Positions 1-11,017 of a stretch of DNA of 64,000 nt are shown here, in pieces. This stretch comes from Sophora flavescens (lineage: Eukaryota; Streptophyta; Magnoliopsida; Fabales; Fabaceae), in the NCBI GenBank assembly GCA_030762895.1, contig CM061069.1, positions 100,705,923 through 100,769,922 on the forward strand, read 5' to 3'. The notes below the pieces were generated by a model that did not search any database, was not told where the DNA came from, and worked only from the letters and a program-made list of their open reading frames with translations. The first letter of the stretch is position 1. Each line of letters begins with the position of its first letter. Made by a program: the position numbers and the translations under genes.

Positions 1-93
1 CCTTTTTGTTGTGTTTTGTTGTTTTTTGAAAAAAAAATTTAATCAAATAAAATAAAGTAAAACATGGCATCCGGACAAAATTGGGTATTCACA
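1..93 (-). repeat. Start of Ogre 3' LTR (truncated by window edge)
   Basis: On the minus strand the LTR starts TGTGAATACCC at position 93. The last 48 bases before that boundary match 25303-25350 with one visible substitution (ccgg versus tcgg), while the T-rich part differs by indels. This places the 3' LTR at the left edge of the window. Confidence 0.9.
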
Positions 94-107
94 GCTGCCC
101 CTCTTTA
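94..107 (-). other. Ogre polypurine tract
   Basis: The minus strand reads TAAAGAGGGGCAGC directly before the LTR start TGTGAATACC. A purine-rich tract abutting the 3' LTR is where plus-strand DNA synthesis is primed in LTR retrotransposons. Confidence 0.85.
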
Positions 108-244
108 CTTGTTTCTTATTAGATAATAGGTGTAACCAAAGTTAGCATATTATCGTTATAAGAAATGAGTAAAGACGTGAATTTCGATTTTGTCCGGAGT
201 ACACTGACAAACAAAAGGACTTGTGAATACAACACGATTTCCTA

Positions 245-1175
245 TAAAGAACCCCTAGGTTGGATTGCCCACTGAGCTTAAGAGCTTACCGGGTGGATTG
301 CCCGTCAGAAGCTCGAATAAAAAGATAAAGAGCTTACAGGGTGGATTACCCGTCAAAAGCTCGGACAAAAAGATAAATGAGCTTACGGGGTGGATTGCCC
401 GTCAGAAACTCGAATAAAAAGATAAAGAGATTACGGGATGGATTGTCCGTCAGAAGCTCGAACAGAAAGATAAAAGAGCTTACGGAGTGGATTGCCCGCC
501 AGAAGCTCGAACATAAAGATAAACGAGCTTACGGGGTGGATTGCTCGTCAGAAGCTCGAACAGAAAGTAAAAGAGCTTATGGGGTGGATCGCCCGTCAGA
601 AGCACGAAAAGAAAGATAAATAAGCTTACGGGGTTGGTTGCCCGTGAGAAGCTCAAACAGAAATATAAATGAGCTTACGTGAGAAGCTCGAACATAAAGA
701 TAAAAAAGAGCTTACAGGATGGATTGCCTGTCGGAAGCTCGAACAGAAAGATAAAATAGCTTACGGGGTGGATTACCCGTCAGAAGCTCGAATAGAAAGA
801 TAAAAAAGAGCTTACGGGGTGGATTACCCGTCAGAAGCTCGAACATAAAGATAAAAAAAAGAGCTTACAGGGTGGATTGCTTGTCGGAAGCTCGAACAGA
901 AAGATAAAAGAGCTTACGGAGTGGATTACCCGTCAGAAGCTTGAACAGAAAGATAAAAAAGAGCTTACAAGAGCTTACAGGGTGGATTGCCTGTCAGAAG
1001 CTCGAACAAAAATATAAAAGAGCTTATGGGGTGGATTACCCGTCAGAAGCTCGAACAGAAAGATAAATGAGAGCTTACAGGGTGGATTGCCTGTCAGAAG
1101 CTCGAACAGAAATATAAAAGAGCTGACGGGGTGGATTACCCATCAGAAGCTCGAACAGGAATATAAAAAAAAAAA
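245..1175. repeat. Minisatellite in the Ogre 3' UTR (about 18 copies, 47-50 bp unit)
   Basis: Tandem units read gagcttacggggtggatt, then gcccgtcagaagctcgaac, then agaaagataaa, with point differences (acggg/acagg, gcccgtc/gcctgtc/acccgtc) and A-run length changes. One copy near 669-706 is shortened, and gagctta is repeated near 960-970. The array lies between the integrase stop and the PPT, in the 3' UTR. Ogre-type 3' UTRs are known to be hypervariable and to seed satellite repeats. The array is open in several frames by chance and is not a gene. Confidence 0.93.
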
Positions 1176-2128
1176 GCTTGTGAGGTCATATAGACAAATG
1201 CAATATGAATGTCGATTTTTATCATTGATAGAATGATAATGCATAAGATGCCTTTCATTGATGAATTCTAATGAAGAAAACCCTTATTATTTTTTGGCAC
1301 AATGCCAAAGATACTTTTGAGGAAATTATTTCCTCTTTGCTGTGTCTTTTCGTTATTGGCTCCTTGACCCCTTAAAAGCATCGATCACAGTTAGTCTTGA
1401 GGATGAACTAAAAGAAGGCCCATCTCATCGAGGAAAGATATCTTGCACTCTTGTTTTCTGATGGTAGACATCTTTGATGATAATTATCCCAGTGGTTGAT
1501 CTTTAATATTCTTTTCTTTCTTCAGTGCCCTTTATAGGGGAAACATCGTGCCCCCCCGATGACCTTTTGAGGTTTTCAAAGGAATTCTAACTTTTTTTAA
1601 ATAAAAAAAAAAACATTACTTGTTTCACATTTCAGTATATACTTATCAGGATGAATGCACACACACAAAAGACAAAAGTTAAGAGAAAGAGACCAAGGTA
1701 GCGAAATAGAATAAAGGAAGTCGAAGTCATTATATTTGGATTGAAATAGGTGTACAAAGCATAAATTGCAAAACATTGCGGAGTGGGATCGCATCTCCTC
1801 AGTTGATGTCTCTCTCAATGACTAATGTTAGTATCCCTCATACAATCTTGAATGCTCATTAATTAGTTTCAGAGATGTTGTTTGCTCCAGTCTTCATACA
1901 TCCAACCTACTGACTACCCCAGTTCATCGGCTTGACGACACTGCCATTGTTATGTTTTTTTATTTTTTGAACCATAACTTTTACCTAGGCCGCCTTTTCA
2001 GGTTTTCAGCCTAGCGGGTTGCTCTAACTTTTGCCTAGACTGTCTTTTCAGATTTTCAGTCTAGCGAGCTTTTCTTTTTTCATTTTTCACTTTTTCTTTT
2101 CTTTTATTCTTCTTCTTGGGAAGCGTGT
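1176..2128 (-). other. Ogre 3' untranslated spacer
   Basis: No coding signal is visible between the integrase stop and the minisatellite. A 50-bp unit is duplicated at 1976-2025 and 2026-2075. Each copy has an internal inverted motif (cctaggc...gcctag and cctagac...gtctag), so each could fold into a short hairpin. Confidence 0.7.
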
Positions 2129-3376
2129 TCAAGCATAATACTTTTTGACTGCATCTGAGTTTACAGGGAGTGGAAGATCTTCCCCATCCATCCTGGTGAG
2201 AATTAAAGCCCCTCCAGAGAATGGCTTTTTCACTATGTAAGGTCCGTCGTAGTTCGGGGTCCATTTCCCTCGATGATCCTTTTGGATTGGTAGAATCTTT
2301 TTAAGCACCAAGTCAGCCTCCCGAAACTGTCGCGGGCGTACCTTCTTCTCATAAGCTCTCATCAACCTTCTCTGGTATAATTGATCGTGACACAATGCCC
2401 CTAATCTCTTCTCTTCAATGAGGTTCAATTGGTCTAGTCGATCCTGGACCCACTCAGCTTCTTCTAATTCTGCTTCTCTCAGTACTCTTAATGAGGGGAT
2501 CTCTACTTCAATCGGGAGCACTGCCTCCATCCCATAAACTAAAGAATATGGCGTTGCCCCTGTCGAGGTGCGAATAGAGGTACGATAGTCGTGTAAAGCA
2601 AAAGGTAACATCTCGTACCAATCCTTATACGTCACCACCATCTTTTGGACAATCTTCTTGATATTTTTATTAGCGGCCTCAACTGCCCCCTTCATCTTTG
2701 GGCGGTACGGAGAGGAATTATGATGCTTTATCTTGAAATTTTCGCAGATATCCTTCATCATCTTATTGTTCAAATTGGTCGTATTATCAGTGATAATCTC
2801 ACTCGGCAACTCATAACGACAAATTAACTATCTTTTGACAAATTTGATCACGACATTCCTGGTCACATTGGAATATGATGAAGCCTCAACCCACTTGGTG
2901 AAATAATCGATGGCAACAAGAATGAAGCGATGTCCATTTGAGGCTTTTGGTTCGATGGGCCCGATCACATCCATTCCCCATATTGAGAACGGCCAGGGTG
3001 CCGACATGACATTCAAGGGAGCTGGCGGCGCATGAACCTTATCAGCATATATTTGACACTTATGGCACTTCTTCGCATAATTAAAGCAATCAGCCTCCAT
3101 TGTCAACCAATATTGGCCAATCCTCAAGATTTTCCTGGTCATTGCATGACCACTCACGTGTGTTCCAAAAGATCCTTCATGTACCTCCTCAATTATCCGT
3201 TTAGCTTCTTTTGCGTCAACGCACCTCAACAAAACCATGTCACGACTTCTTTTGTAGATAATATCTCCATCTAAATAGAAACCCATTACAAGTCTTCTTA
3301 GAGTTCTTTTGTCATTTTCTGAAGCGCCCAGATGGTATTCCCTTCTTTGGATGAAGCATTTGATGTCATGGTACAA
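2129..3376 (-). pseudogene. Ogre integrase (decayed)
   Basis: Encodes the enzyme that joins retroelement cDNA to host DNA. The N-terminal zinc-binding HHCC motif is visible as HEGSFGTHVSGH followed later by CHKC. The DDE core follows with WGMDVIGPI and IITDNTTNLN, then a region rich in KKIVQKM and the C-terminal domain ending VKKYYA. The two parts (3376-2828 and 2809-2129) are in the same frame and separated by one in-frame TAG near 2827, just before the second catalytic aspartate. It continues in frame from the upstream RNase H block, again across a stop (near 3392). The next feature downstream is the 3' UTR. Confidence 0.9.
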
Positions 3377-3391
3377 CGGTTTTTGATCAGA

Positions 3392-3959
3392 CTATTTCTC
3401 TATCACTTGACAATATGCAGGATGATCACGACTTTCCATTTCGATGAGTGGTAGGTTCCTCTCGTCACTTACTTTGAACATTGAGGACAAGGTAGACAGC
3501 GCATCAGCTAATTGGTTATCTTCTCGGGGAATATGATGAAAAGTGACTTCATCAAACTGCTCAATCAAACCTTTGATGTAACCATGGTACGGGATTAACT
3601 TGGCATCTCGGGTTTCCCATTCCCCTCTAAGCTGGTGTATGACTAATGCAGAGTCCCCGTATACCTCCAGTATCCTTGCTTTTGCCTCTATTGCTGCCAA
3701 GATCCCTAGTGCACAAGCTTCGTATTCGGCTATATTGTTTGTACAATCAAAGCAGAGCCTCGCTGTGACAGGGAAATAATCATTTTCTGGTGAGATTAAG
3801 ATGTCCCAATGCATTAGAAGCTCCGTCAAATAACACGGTCCATTTTCCTTTTTCTGGTGATTGCTCGCGATCAAACAAAGCCATTATATCCTCGTCTGGA
3901 AAATCACATTGCATCGATCCATAATCTTCTACTGGCTAATTTGCTAGATATTCTGCAAG
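3392..3959 (-). pseudogene. Ogre second (archaeal-type) RNase H, 3' part of the split pol
   Basis: The segment reads KGKWTVLFDGASNALG, then after a small frameshift near 3800 DYFPVTARLCFDCTNN and IAEYEACALGILAAIEAK, then VYGDSALVIHQLRGEW and a late IPREDNQLADALS. The acidic positions in FDGAS, EYEA, GDSAL and NQLADAL are those expected of an RNase H fold. Tat-lineage elements carry this second RNase H between the RT/RNase H and integrase. An in-frame TAG lies near 3925 and a frameshift at about 3800. The right end abuts the Athila insertion at 3960-3964; the gene continues at 13584. Confidence 0.85.
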
Positions 3960-3964
3960 AGCAC

Positions 3965-5316
3965 TGGTCGCGCTGTCGCGCACGCGCCAAAAAGAACGAG
4001 CGGTTTTTAAAACTGTAGTTTAGGGCGACAACTCGGATGTCGTCTCACAAGGACTCTTGAAGTGTTATTTGTCACAAAAATCAGTTTGGGGGGGGGGGGG
4101 GTGGGTTTGGATTGGAATGCAAATAAGAAACAAAGCAAACAAAGCAATGAAAACAGATCAAGTTGAAAGGATTATCAAATAGCTAAAGACGATTAATCTA
4201 CTGTTCTTGATTCACAACTATCATCGGTTCATGTAATCCCAATCCCTAAGCAGATTCTAATCCCCTTCCAGTTGTAGCAACAATTAACAACGAAATCGCT
4301 ACTACGGATATATGTTCATATTCCCGAATTAACAAACGGGGTTAAGCCCTCATGAACTAACGAACATGAACGAACACACGCGAATTAACAAACGCGATTA
4401 AGTATAGGAACATAACATCACCGAAATGAATCAACACAACACTATACACTCCTGAAGTAACAAACAGAAATGTATAACATGGCATTGAAAAGGGAAAAGC
4501 ATACGAAACAGGGATTACAAAACCTCAAGTATGGTGGAAATCAATTACAGTAGACTAATCTAGAAAATTAGTTCTCCATAAAGAAAACGAAACACACAGA
4601 AAAAAATGTAAAAACTATGGAGAAGCAAAAAGTTCTTCCTAATCGCCTGCAGGACACTATTTATAACATTCAGGAATTTTCGCCTCTCGCGAGGCGAACA
4701 CGCTCGCGAGGCGAATATTGTGAAAAGTCAGCAACCTTTGGCATTCTCGCGAGGCGAAGAATATCTCGCGGGGCGATAGAACTGAGGAGTCTGCTTATTA
4801 CGCCCGTTATGAACATCAGGGGCCAACCGTGATGCTTTCTGACTTCCAGACTCGCGAGGCGAGTTATTGTTCTCAAGGCGAGACTCTTCAACTTCAAAAA
4901 CTGCCACAACCGTGACCTTCAACACGGGTAAGCCGTGATGGTCTCTGACTTTCCGGGTTGGATGACTCGCGGGGCGATATCTTCTTCGCGGGGCGAACCA
5001 GAGAAGATGGCATTTCTTACTATTCTGCTGGCTTTCAGGGTCGCGAGGCGAGAATAGCTCTCGCGAGGCGAATACCTCCAGGATGAGATTCCCCTTTATT
5101 TCTTCATTCCCTTGACTTCTAATTTAACCTGAAAACAATGGAATAGCCAAAAGTGCTTTATTTGACTCAAAACTGGCTGAATTAACCTAAAACTACTTTA
5201 GAGACTCGAAACCTTGCTTGAGGACAATCTAATCTAATTTGGGTGAAAATAGGATATAATTTGCACAAAACCCTGGTCATACTAGCCATAAAACTAGATG
5301 AGCCAGAGGCTTATCA
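3965..5316 (-). repeat. Athila 3' LTR (1352 bp)
   Basis: Matches 12271-13578 almost base for base. Differences include about 14 extra bases near 3971-3985 (gctgtcgcgcacgc) and about 22 extra bases near 4975-4996. It holds ten copies of an 11-bp box (TCGCGAGGCGA and variants) in five pairs between 4687 and 5071. A run of 14 G lies at 4087-4101. Confidence 0.95.
4687..5071. promoter_or_regulatory. Five paired CpG-rich boxes in the Athila 3' LTR
   Basis: Box starts are 4687/4704, 4747/4766, 4852/4871, 4967/4986 and 5041/5061. The consensus is TCGCGAGGCGA, with TCGCGGGGCGA at 4766, 4967 and 4986 and a degraded copy at 4871. Within-pair spacing is 17, 19, 19, 19 and 20 bp. The same boxes recur in the 5' LTR from 12966, where the first pair is spaced 19. 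Regular pairing in a transcription-controlling LTR suggests protein-binding sites, but that role is inferred. Confidence 0.6.
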
Positions 5317-5331
5317 AAATACCCCAAACTT
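5317..5331 (-). other. Athila polypurine tract
   Basis: The minus strand reads AAGTTTGGGGTATTT directly before the 3' LTR start TGATAAGCC. A TTTGGGG-type tract abutting the LTR is the expected plus-strand primer site for Athila elements, and a near-identical one occurs at 62232-62246. Confidence 0.8.
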
Positions 5332-6739
5332 AAACTTTGCTTGTCCCCAAGCAAACTAAAACTCAAAAATCAAAAAGACTCAAGACTTGGCAAGCTTAAA
5401 AGATTCAATCAACCTTGCACAAATTCAAGCAGTTTCATCAAAACAGTTTTCTTCAATGTTCCCCCCTTTCAAGCAAAGCAATCCCCACAATCATTCATTC
5501 CAAACAATTGAGAATTTCATCATTCAAACAATCATTAATCTAAGCAGGGGATCCAAGTTACACACAAGAGGGAGATCACCAAATTCAAACAACTGCCTTC
5601 CTCACAAGGCATTTAGTGTTTCACTCAATCCGCTTAGTTTTTGTCAGGCTAACAACATTGCACTCAATTCACTTTTCAAGAACACTTCCCATAAATTTGA
5701 TTTTCATCTCAAAATGATTCCCACAGAAAACATGCATGCAACATCAAAAGGTCTTTTATGGGTTGTAATGGGGCCTGACTAAGGGTAGGATATACAAAGG
5801 TACGAGGCTGAAGACCCTAGGAACTAAGAGAGCATGAGCTTTTTACACTTTGAATTTAAACTCAAGTTCCTTTTTTCATTTTTCACTTGCCTTGGGTGAC
5901 TACAGCCTTTTTATTTTTTTAACACTTTTTTATTTTTATTGTTTTTCTCTTTTTCTTTTTCTTTTTTTTTTCAATCCCAAACAACACATTACACCTTGCA
6001 GCCACCCCAAACTTAGTTTCTTGCACCTATTCTCTTTCTAAGATTCCATGCTCTCCTAATCCTAAGATCGGGTTAACATGGTTTTCCAGATTTTGAGCTC
6101 ATAACATAGGGTTATCAAGGAATAATAAGCTAATCAGGCTCAATGGGGCTAACAAAGGAACATGCATTAGGAATTGGTTCAATTTTAGGCTAAGTTGTTA
6201 TTTACAAAGAAAATGCCTAAATCATCTGAAACAAACACATAAACATGCAAACCAAAAAGAGATTCAAGCAAATTCGGGGAAGTGCAACTTGAAAGTGATT
6301 TCACACCGTTTAAAACATGTTGGAGGCTCAAATCCTCACCTGGACATTTATGCAAATTGTTTGACAGAGATTCTATCCCTAGTGTGCTTCCTATCACCCC
6401 AAACTTATCATAAATCATGCCATCATAACAAAATCCCAAAGTTCAGTTTTCAATCACATGGGGATCACTTTTTCAAAAACAAAAATTTTCAAGAAACCCA
6501 TTGTTCAACCTAGGGGGAATCATCACATTAATCATGCAATCAATCTGTGCAAAATCATCAAAATCAATCAAACTTGCCAACATAATACTTAACACAATTT
6601 ATTCAAGAGCTAAAAGAAAAAAACAAGACAAAACAAAACTACAACTAGTTCCCTCCCCCACACTTAAAACATGCATTGTCCCCAATGAAACAACATGACT
6701 ATAAAATCAGAGTGAGGGAAAAGAAAGGTGACTCCCTGA
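5332..6739 (-). other. Athila post-integrase spacer
   Basis: About 1.4 kb between integrase and the 3' LTR. Some Athila elements carry an env-like ORF here. In this copy I find no minus-strand reading frame of note and no transmembrane signature; it is AT-rich with T-runs near 5930-5970. Open frames at 5387-5782 (plus) and others look like chance. Confidence 0.6.
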
Positions 6740-8036
6740 TCAAGTGTTAGTGTAGGTGGGAGCTTCCAAGGAGAGCTCCTCAACATTAGTATCTGCAGGA
6801 ACACCAGCATCCACACCATGGAATGGCTTCAGCCTCTGCCCATTAACCTTGAAGGACTTGTGGGTACCTACACGTTTAATCTCTACTGCACCATAAGGAA
6901 AAACGTTAGTAACAACAAAGGGGCCATCCCATTTTGACCTAAGTTTCCCAGCCATCAATTTTAGGCGGGAGTTAAACAGTAAGACTTGCTGGCCCACAGA
7001 AAATTCCTTTCTAGCAATCATCCTATCATGAAAATGTTTTGTTTTTTCTTTATAAATCCTGGAGCTTTCATAGGCTTCTAGCCTAAGCTCCTCAAGTTGC
7101 TGCAACTGCAGTTTTCTTTCAACACCAGCTTTCTTCATGTCCAAGTTACAACACTTGACTGCCCAATATGCACGGTGCTCAACTTCCACCAGGAGGTGAC
7201 ATGCCTTACCAAATACAAGTCGAAAGGGGGACATTCCTATTGGCATCTTGAAAGCGGTCCTCTGAGCCCACAGTGCGTCTTCCAGACGGCGGCTCCATTC
7301 CTTTCTATTCGGCTGCACCATCTTTTCTAGAATATGCTTGATCTCCCTGTTTGATATCTCAGCCTGGCCATTGGTCTGGGGATGGTAAGCAGTGGAAACT
7401 CTATGCACAACTCCATATTTCCTGAGTAAGGCTTCCATGGTTCTGTTGCAGAAGTGAGTGCCCTGGTCACTGATGATAGCCTTAGGTATGCCAAACCTTC
7501 AAAAAATGTTGGACCTAACAAATTTGGAAACAACTTTAGCATCGTTAGTCCTAGTGGGGATTGCTTCCACCCACTTTGAAACATAGTCAACAGCCAAAAG
7601 AATATACAGAAACCCAAAAGAAGCACAGAAAGGACCCATAAAATCAATCCCCCACACATCAAAAACCTCACAAAAAAGCATGGGCTGCTGAGGCATCTCA
7701 CTCCTACGAGTGATGGCAGGGCCTGTTGTTTGACATTCCTTGCAATTTTTGTAGACCTCATAGGCATCTCTAAAAATTGTGGGCCAGTAGAACCCAAAAT
7801 CCAGGACTTTTCTTGCGTCCTCTATGGTCCAAAGTGTCCTCCAACTTGAGAGGCATGAGAGAAGTGCAAGATGGACTCTGTCTCATGATCGGGGACACAC
7901 CTCCGAATCACCTGATCACTGCAAAACTTCAAAAGGTACGGATCATCCCACACATAGTACTTTGAATCACTCTTGAGCTTGTGGAACTTGGATCTACTTG
8001 TACCTGCAGGAACAACACCAGCAACAAGAAAGTTAA
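6740..8036 (-). pseudogene. Athila integrase (decayed)
   Basis: The core is visible as VWGIDFMGPF at about 7660-7630, IISDQGTHF at about 7470, and AYHPQTNGQAE with the following EI/REIKHILEKMV at 7400-7310. These give the D, D and E positions of the catalytic triad. The C-terminal part (7438-6740) is open for 232 codons, with a KWDGPFVVTNVFPYGAVEI segment near its end. An in-frame TGA at about 7500 separates the two core parts. The N-terminal HHCC zinc finger is present only in shifted frames between 8036 and 7697. It follows RNase H directly. Confidence 0.88.
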
Positions 8037-9466
8037 CTATGTCAAGAAACCAGGGGTTACCCCATACAGATGTAGAAGTCGCTCATCAGGGAAATCATCT
8101 TGGATGGGAGAAGGATCCTCATCCCTTGCTATTCGGCTCAAGTGATCGGCTACCAAATTTTCAGCTCCACTCTTGTCTTTTATCTCCACATTGAATTCTT
8201 GGAGCAAAAGCATCCACCGGATCAGTCTTGGCTTAGCTTCTGGTTTCTTTAACAGGTATTTCAGAGCTGCATGGTCAGTGAACACAATAACTTTTGAACC
8301 TAGCAAATAAGACCTAAATTTATCAAGTGCAAACACAATAGCTAGCAGTTCTTTCTCAGTGGTGGTGTAATTGGATTGTGCAGCATCTAATGTCCTAGAA
8401 GCATAATGAGTTGCATGGGCAACCTTGCCCACCCTTTGTGCCAGAACTGCTCCCACAGCAAAATTGGAAGCATCACACATGAGTTCAAAAGGTTGTGTCC
8501 AGTCTGGGGGCTGGATGATGGGGGTAGATGTCAATGCTCTTTTTAGGTAGTCAAATGCCTTCTTGCACTTTTCATCAAAATGGAACATGGCATCATTCTT
8601 CAGCAGGTTTGACAATGGCAGAGCTATCTTGCTGAAGTCCTTAATAAAGCGCCTGTAGAAACCTGCATGGCCAAGAAAAGAACGGATCTCGCGTACGCAA
8701 GATCGATAAGGCAATGAAGAAATCACATCAATTTTCACAGGATCTACTGAAATACCCTCTTTAGAAATAACATGACCCAAAATAATCCCCTGTTCTACCA
8801 TAAAGTGACATTTTTCATAGTTCAAAATCAGATCAGTCTCAATGCATCTTTGTAGAACTAAACTCAGACTATGCAGACATGCATCAAATGAGGAGCCATA
8901 TACAGTGAAGTCATCCATGAACACCTCCATGCAATTTTCAATAAATTCAGTAAAAATGCTAAGCATGCATCTTTGGAAGGTGCCAGGAGCATTACAAAGG
9001 CCAAATGGCATCCTCCTATAGGCAAACGCATCGGCGGGCACGTGAAAGTGGTCTTTTCCGATCCTCAGGGGCAATATGGATCCGGAAGTACCCGTAAAAG
9101 CCATCAAGAAAGCAAGAATGAGATTTACCAGCCAGCCGATCCAAAGATTCGATCTATGAACGGCAAAGGAAAGTGATCCTTTCTGGTGGCCTGGTTCAAC
9201 TTCCTATAATCTATACAGACTAGCCAGCTATTCTGGACTCTAGTGGGTACAAGCTCATTATTATCATTGCTAACTACTGTGAGACCGGACTTCTTGGGTA
9301 CAACTTGCACTGGACTTACCCAAGTACTATCAGAGATGGGGTATATAATACATGCTTGCAGAAGTTTAGTCACCTCTTTCTTCACCACATCTAGAATCAA
9401 TGGGTTTAGCTGCCTTTGGGCCTGCCTTACTGGTTTAGCCTCATCCTCTAATAGAATTATGTGCAT
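8037..9466 (-). pseudogene. Athila reverse transcriptase and RNase H (decayed)
   Basis: 9466-9125 gives the RT N-terminal part, with VQVVPKKSG and CIDYRKLNQATRKDHFPLPF. 9107-8037 continues in another frame with YRRMPFGLCNAPGTFQRCM, the active site VFMDDFTVYG, then GHVISKEGI, then RNase H from FELMCDASNFAVGAVLAQ through TTTEKELLAIVFAL and VFTDHAALKYLL to NLVADHLSR. Motif order and the FMDD catalytic core are typical of Ty3/gypsy. One frameshift near 9115 separates the halves and another lies upstream of 9466. Confidence 0.92.
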
Positions 9467-9582
9467 ACATCTGGAGGGGCTAATTCCTGGAATGTCAGCT
9501 AAGGTCCACCCAATAGCCTTCTTGTGCTTCTTCAGAACCTCTAAAAGCTTAGCTTCCTGGTCAGAGTCAAGGCTGGAGGAAA

Positions 9583-10971
9583 TTATGACAAAAATTTTTC
9601 ATTCGTCTCCAGGTAGGCATACTTCAGGTTCCCAGGAAGTGGCTTGAGCTCTAGGGAGGGTGGCTGCTCAACGGATGGTACATTGGGAGTAGCCATGATG
9701 TCAAGGACTACTGCTGAACAGACAACTTCACTATCACTATCACTATCACCCTGCAAGGTTGAATCAAGAAACTCAGCACAAACAGCACACGGGTTAGTGT
9801 CAGTACAGTTAGTACATGAATATAAATCATCAAAACCAGAAATAAAAGGAAAATCAGAAACTAGGTCCTCATGGGTATCATCAATAATCTCATAAAGCAA
9901 CTCTAATTGGAAAACCGAGTGCTCCTCCAGTGGGTGTTTCATAGCATCAAAGATGTTGAACTTTGCCACAATATCACCAAACTCCATAGACATAGTCCCA
10001 TCATTAACATCAATTTTAGTCTTGGCTGTCTTCATGAATGGTCTGCCCAAGATTATTGGTGATCTACTGGAATTTGTCTCTCCTGCCATGTCTAGGATGT
10101 AGAAGTCAGCAGGGAAGATCAGCTCATCAACTTGCACCAGCACATCTTCTATCATTCCCATGGGGTGGGCACTGGTCCTGTTGGCCAGCTGGATGGTGAG
10201 ACATGTATACTGCAAGGGCCCAAGATCAAGGTTATTGAAAATAGAAGTGGGCATGACATTTATGAAGGCTCCCAAATCCAGCATGCAATTTTCAAATCTT
10301 CTATCCCCAATAGTGCATGGAATAGTCAATGTGCCCGGATCCTTGCACTTTTGTGGTAGTGCCTGAGTAGGGGCTAAAACAACAACTCTTTCTGGTGCAG
10401 GCTTAGACTGGATAAGAGCTGAAACATTTCTTCCCAAATCAACTCTCTCATTATTCTTCAACTTTCTCTTGTTGGTGCATAGATCCTTCAGAAATTTTGC
10501 ATACTTGGGCACCTGCTTGATCACATCTAGAAGGGGAATATTCACAGCTACCTTTCTGAACACATCTAAAATCTCCCTTTCCTTGTCTTCACCACCAATC
10601 TTCTTATTTTTCTGTAATTTGTGTGGGAAAGGGATTGGTGGTATGTGTACTTTCTCAACTTCAACTTCAACAGTAAGCTCAGGAGTTACCTCAACAGTTG
10701 CTTCATCTTTTTCAGAGGTGGCCTCAACAACTTTTCCAGATCTCAGAGAAATGGCACTCACATTAGGATTGGAGGCATTGGGATTTATCACTGTTTGTGC
10801 CAGCAATTGGGTTGTCCCTTGAGCTTGCTGTATGTTATTTATGGAAGTGGCAAGCTGTCCAATCTGTGTCCTCAAATCTTGAATGCTAGCATCTGTTCGT
10901 TGTTGAAACTGTGCCTGTGAGGCCTGGAACTGTCCTACTTGCTGCTGAAAGTGTAGATTGGTTGCAGCCAT
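9583..10971 (-). CDS. Athila gag C-terminal part and aspartic protease
   Basis: An open stretch of 462 codons. The N-terminal 60 residues are Gln-rich and probably coiled (QQQVGQFQASQAQFQQR). A charged section (about 80-130) precedes the protease domain, whose core is TIPCTIGDRRFENCMLDLGA; the catalytic Asp is in LDLGA, followed by NVMP. ILGRPFMKTAKTKIDV near residue 310 is the second conserved protease segment. The C-terminal part is acidic with a Cys cluster (CTNCTDTNPCAVC). The frame shifts away both upstream (to the zinc knuckle) and downstream (to RT). It would be part of the gag-pol polyprotein rather than a free gene. Confidence 0.85.
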   Translation of the reverse strand: MAATNLHFQQQVGQFQASQAQFQQRTDASIQDLRTQIGQLATSINNIQQAQGTTQLLAQTVINPNASNPNVSAISLRSGKVVEATSEKDEATVEVTPELTVEVEVEKVHIPPIPFPHKLQKNKKIGGEDKEREILDVFRKVAVNIPLLDVIKQVPKYAKFLKDLCTNKRKLKNNERVDLGRNVSALIQSKPAPERVVVLAPTQALPQKCKDPGTLTIPCTIGDRRFENCMLDLGAFINVMPTSIFNNLDLGPLQYTCLTIQLANRTSAHPMGMIEDVLVQVDELIFPADFYILDMAGETNSSRSPIILGRPFMKTAKTKIDVNDGTMSMEFGDIVAKFNIFDAMKHPLEEHSVFQLELLYEIIDDTHEDLVSDFPFISGFDDLYSCTNCTDTNPCAVCAEFLDSTLQGDSDSDSEVVCSAVVLDIMATPNVPSVEQPPSLELKPLPGNLKYAYLETNEKFLS

Positions 10972-11017
10972 TGCTTGACCAAGTCTTCTAATGAAGGTCC
11001 AGAAGGTGCAAAAGTGG

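Noticed and set aside
377..619. 80-codon frame on the plus strand
   Set aside because: It is an accidental reading through the minisatellite array and repeats with the unit.
245..1175. CRISPR-like array
   Set aside because: Units are directly adjacent and no unique spacers lie between them, and the host is a plant.
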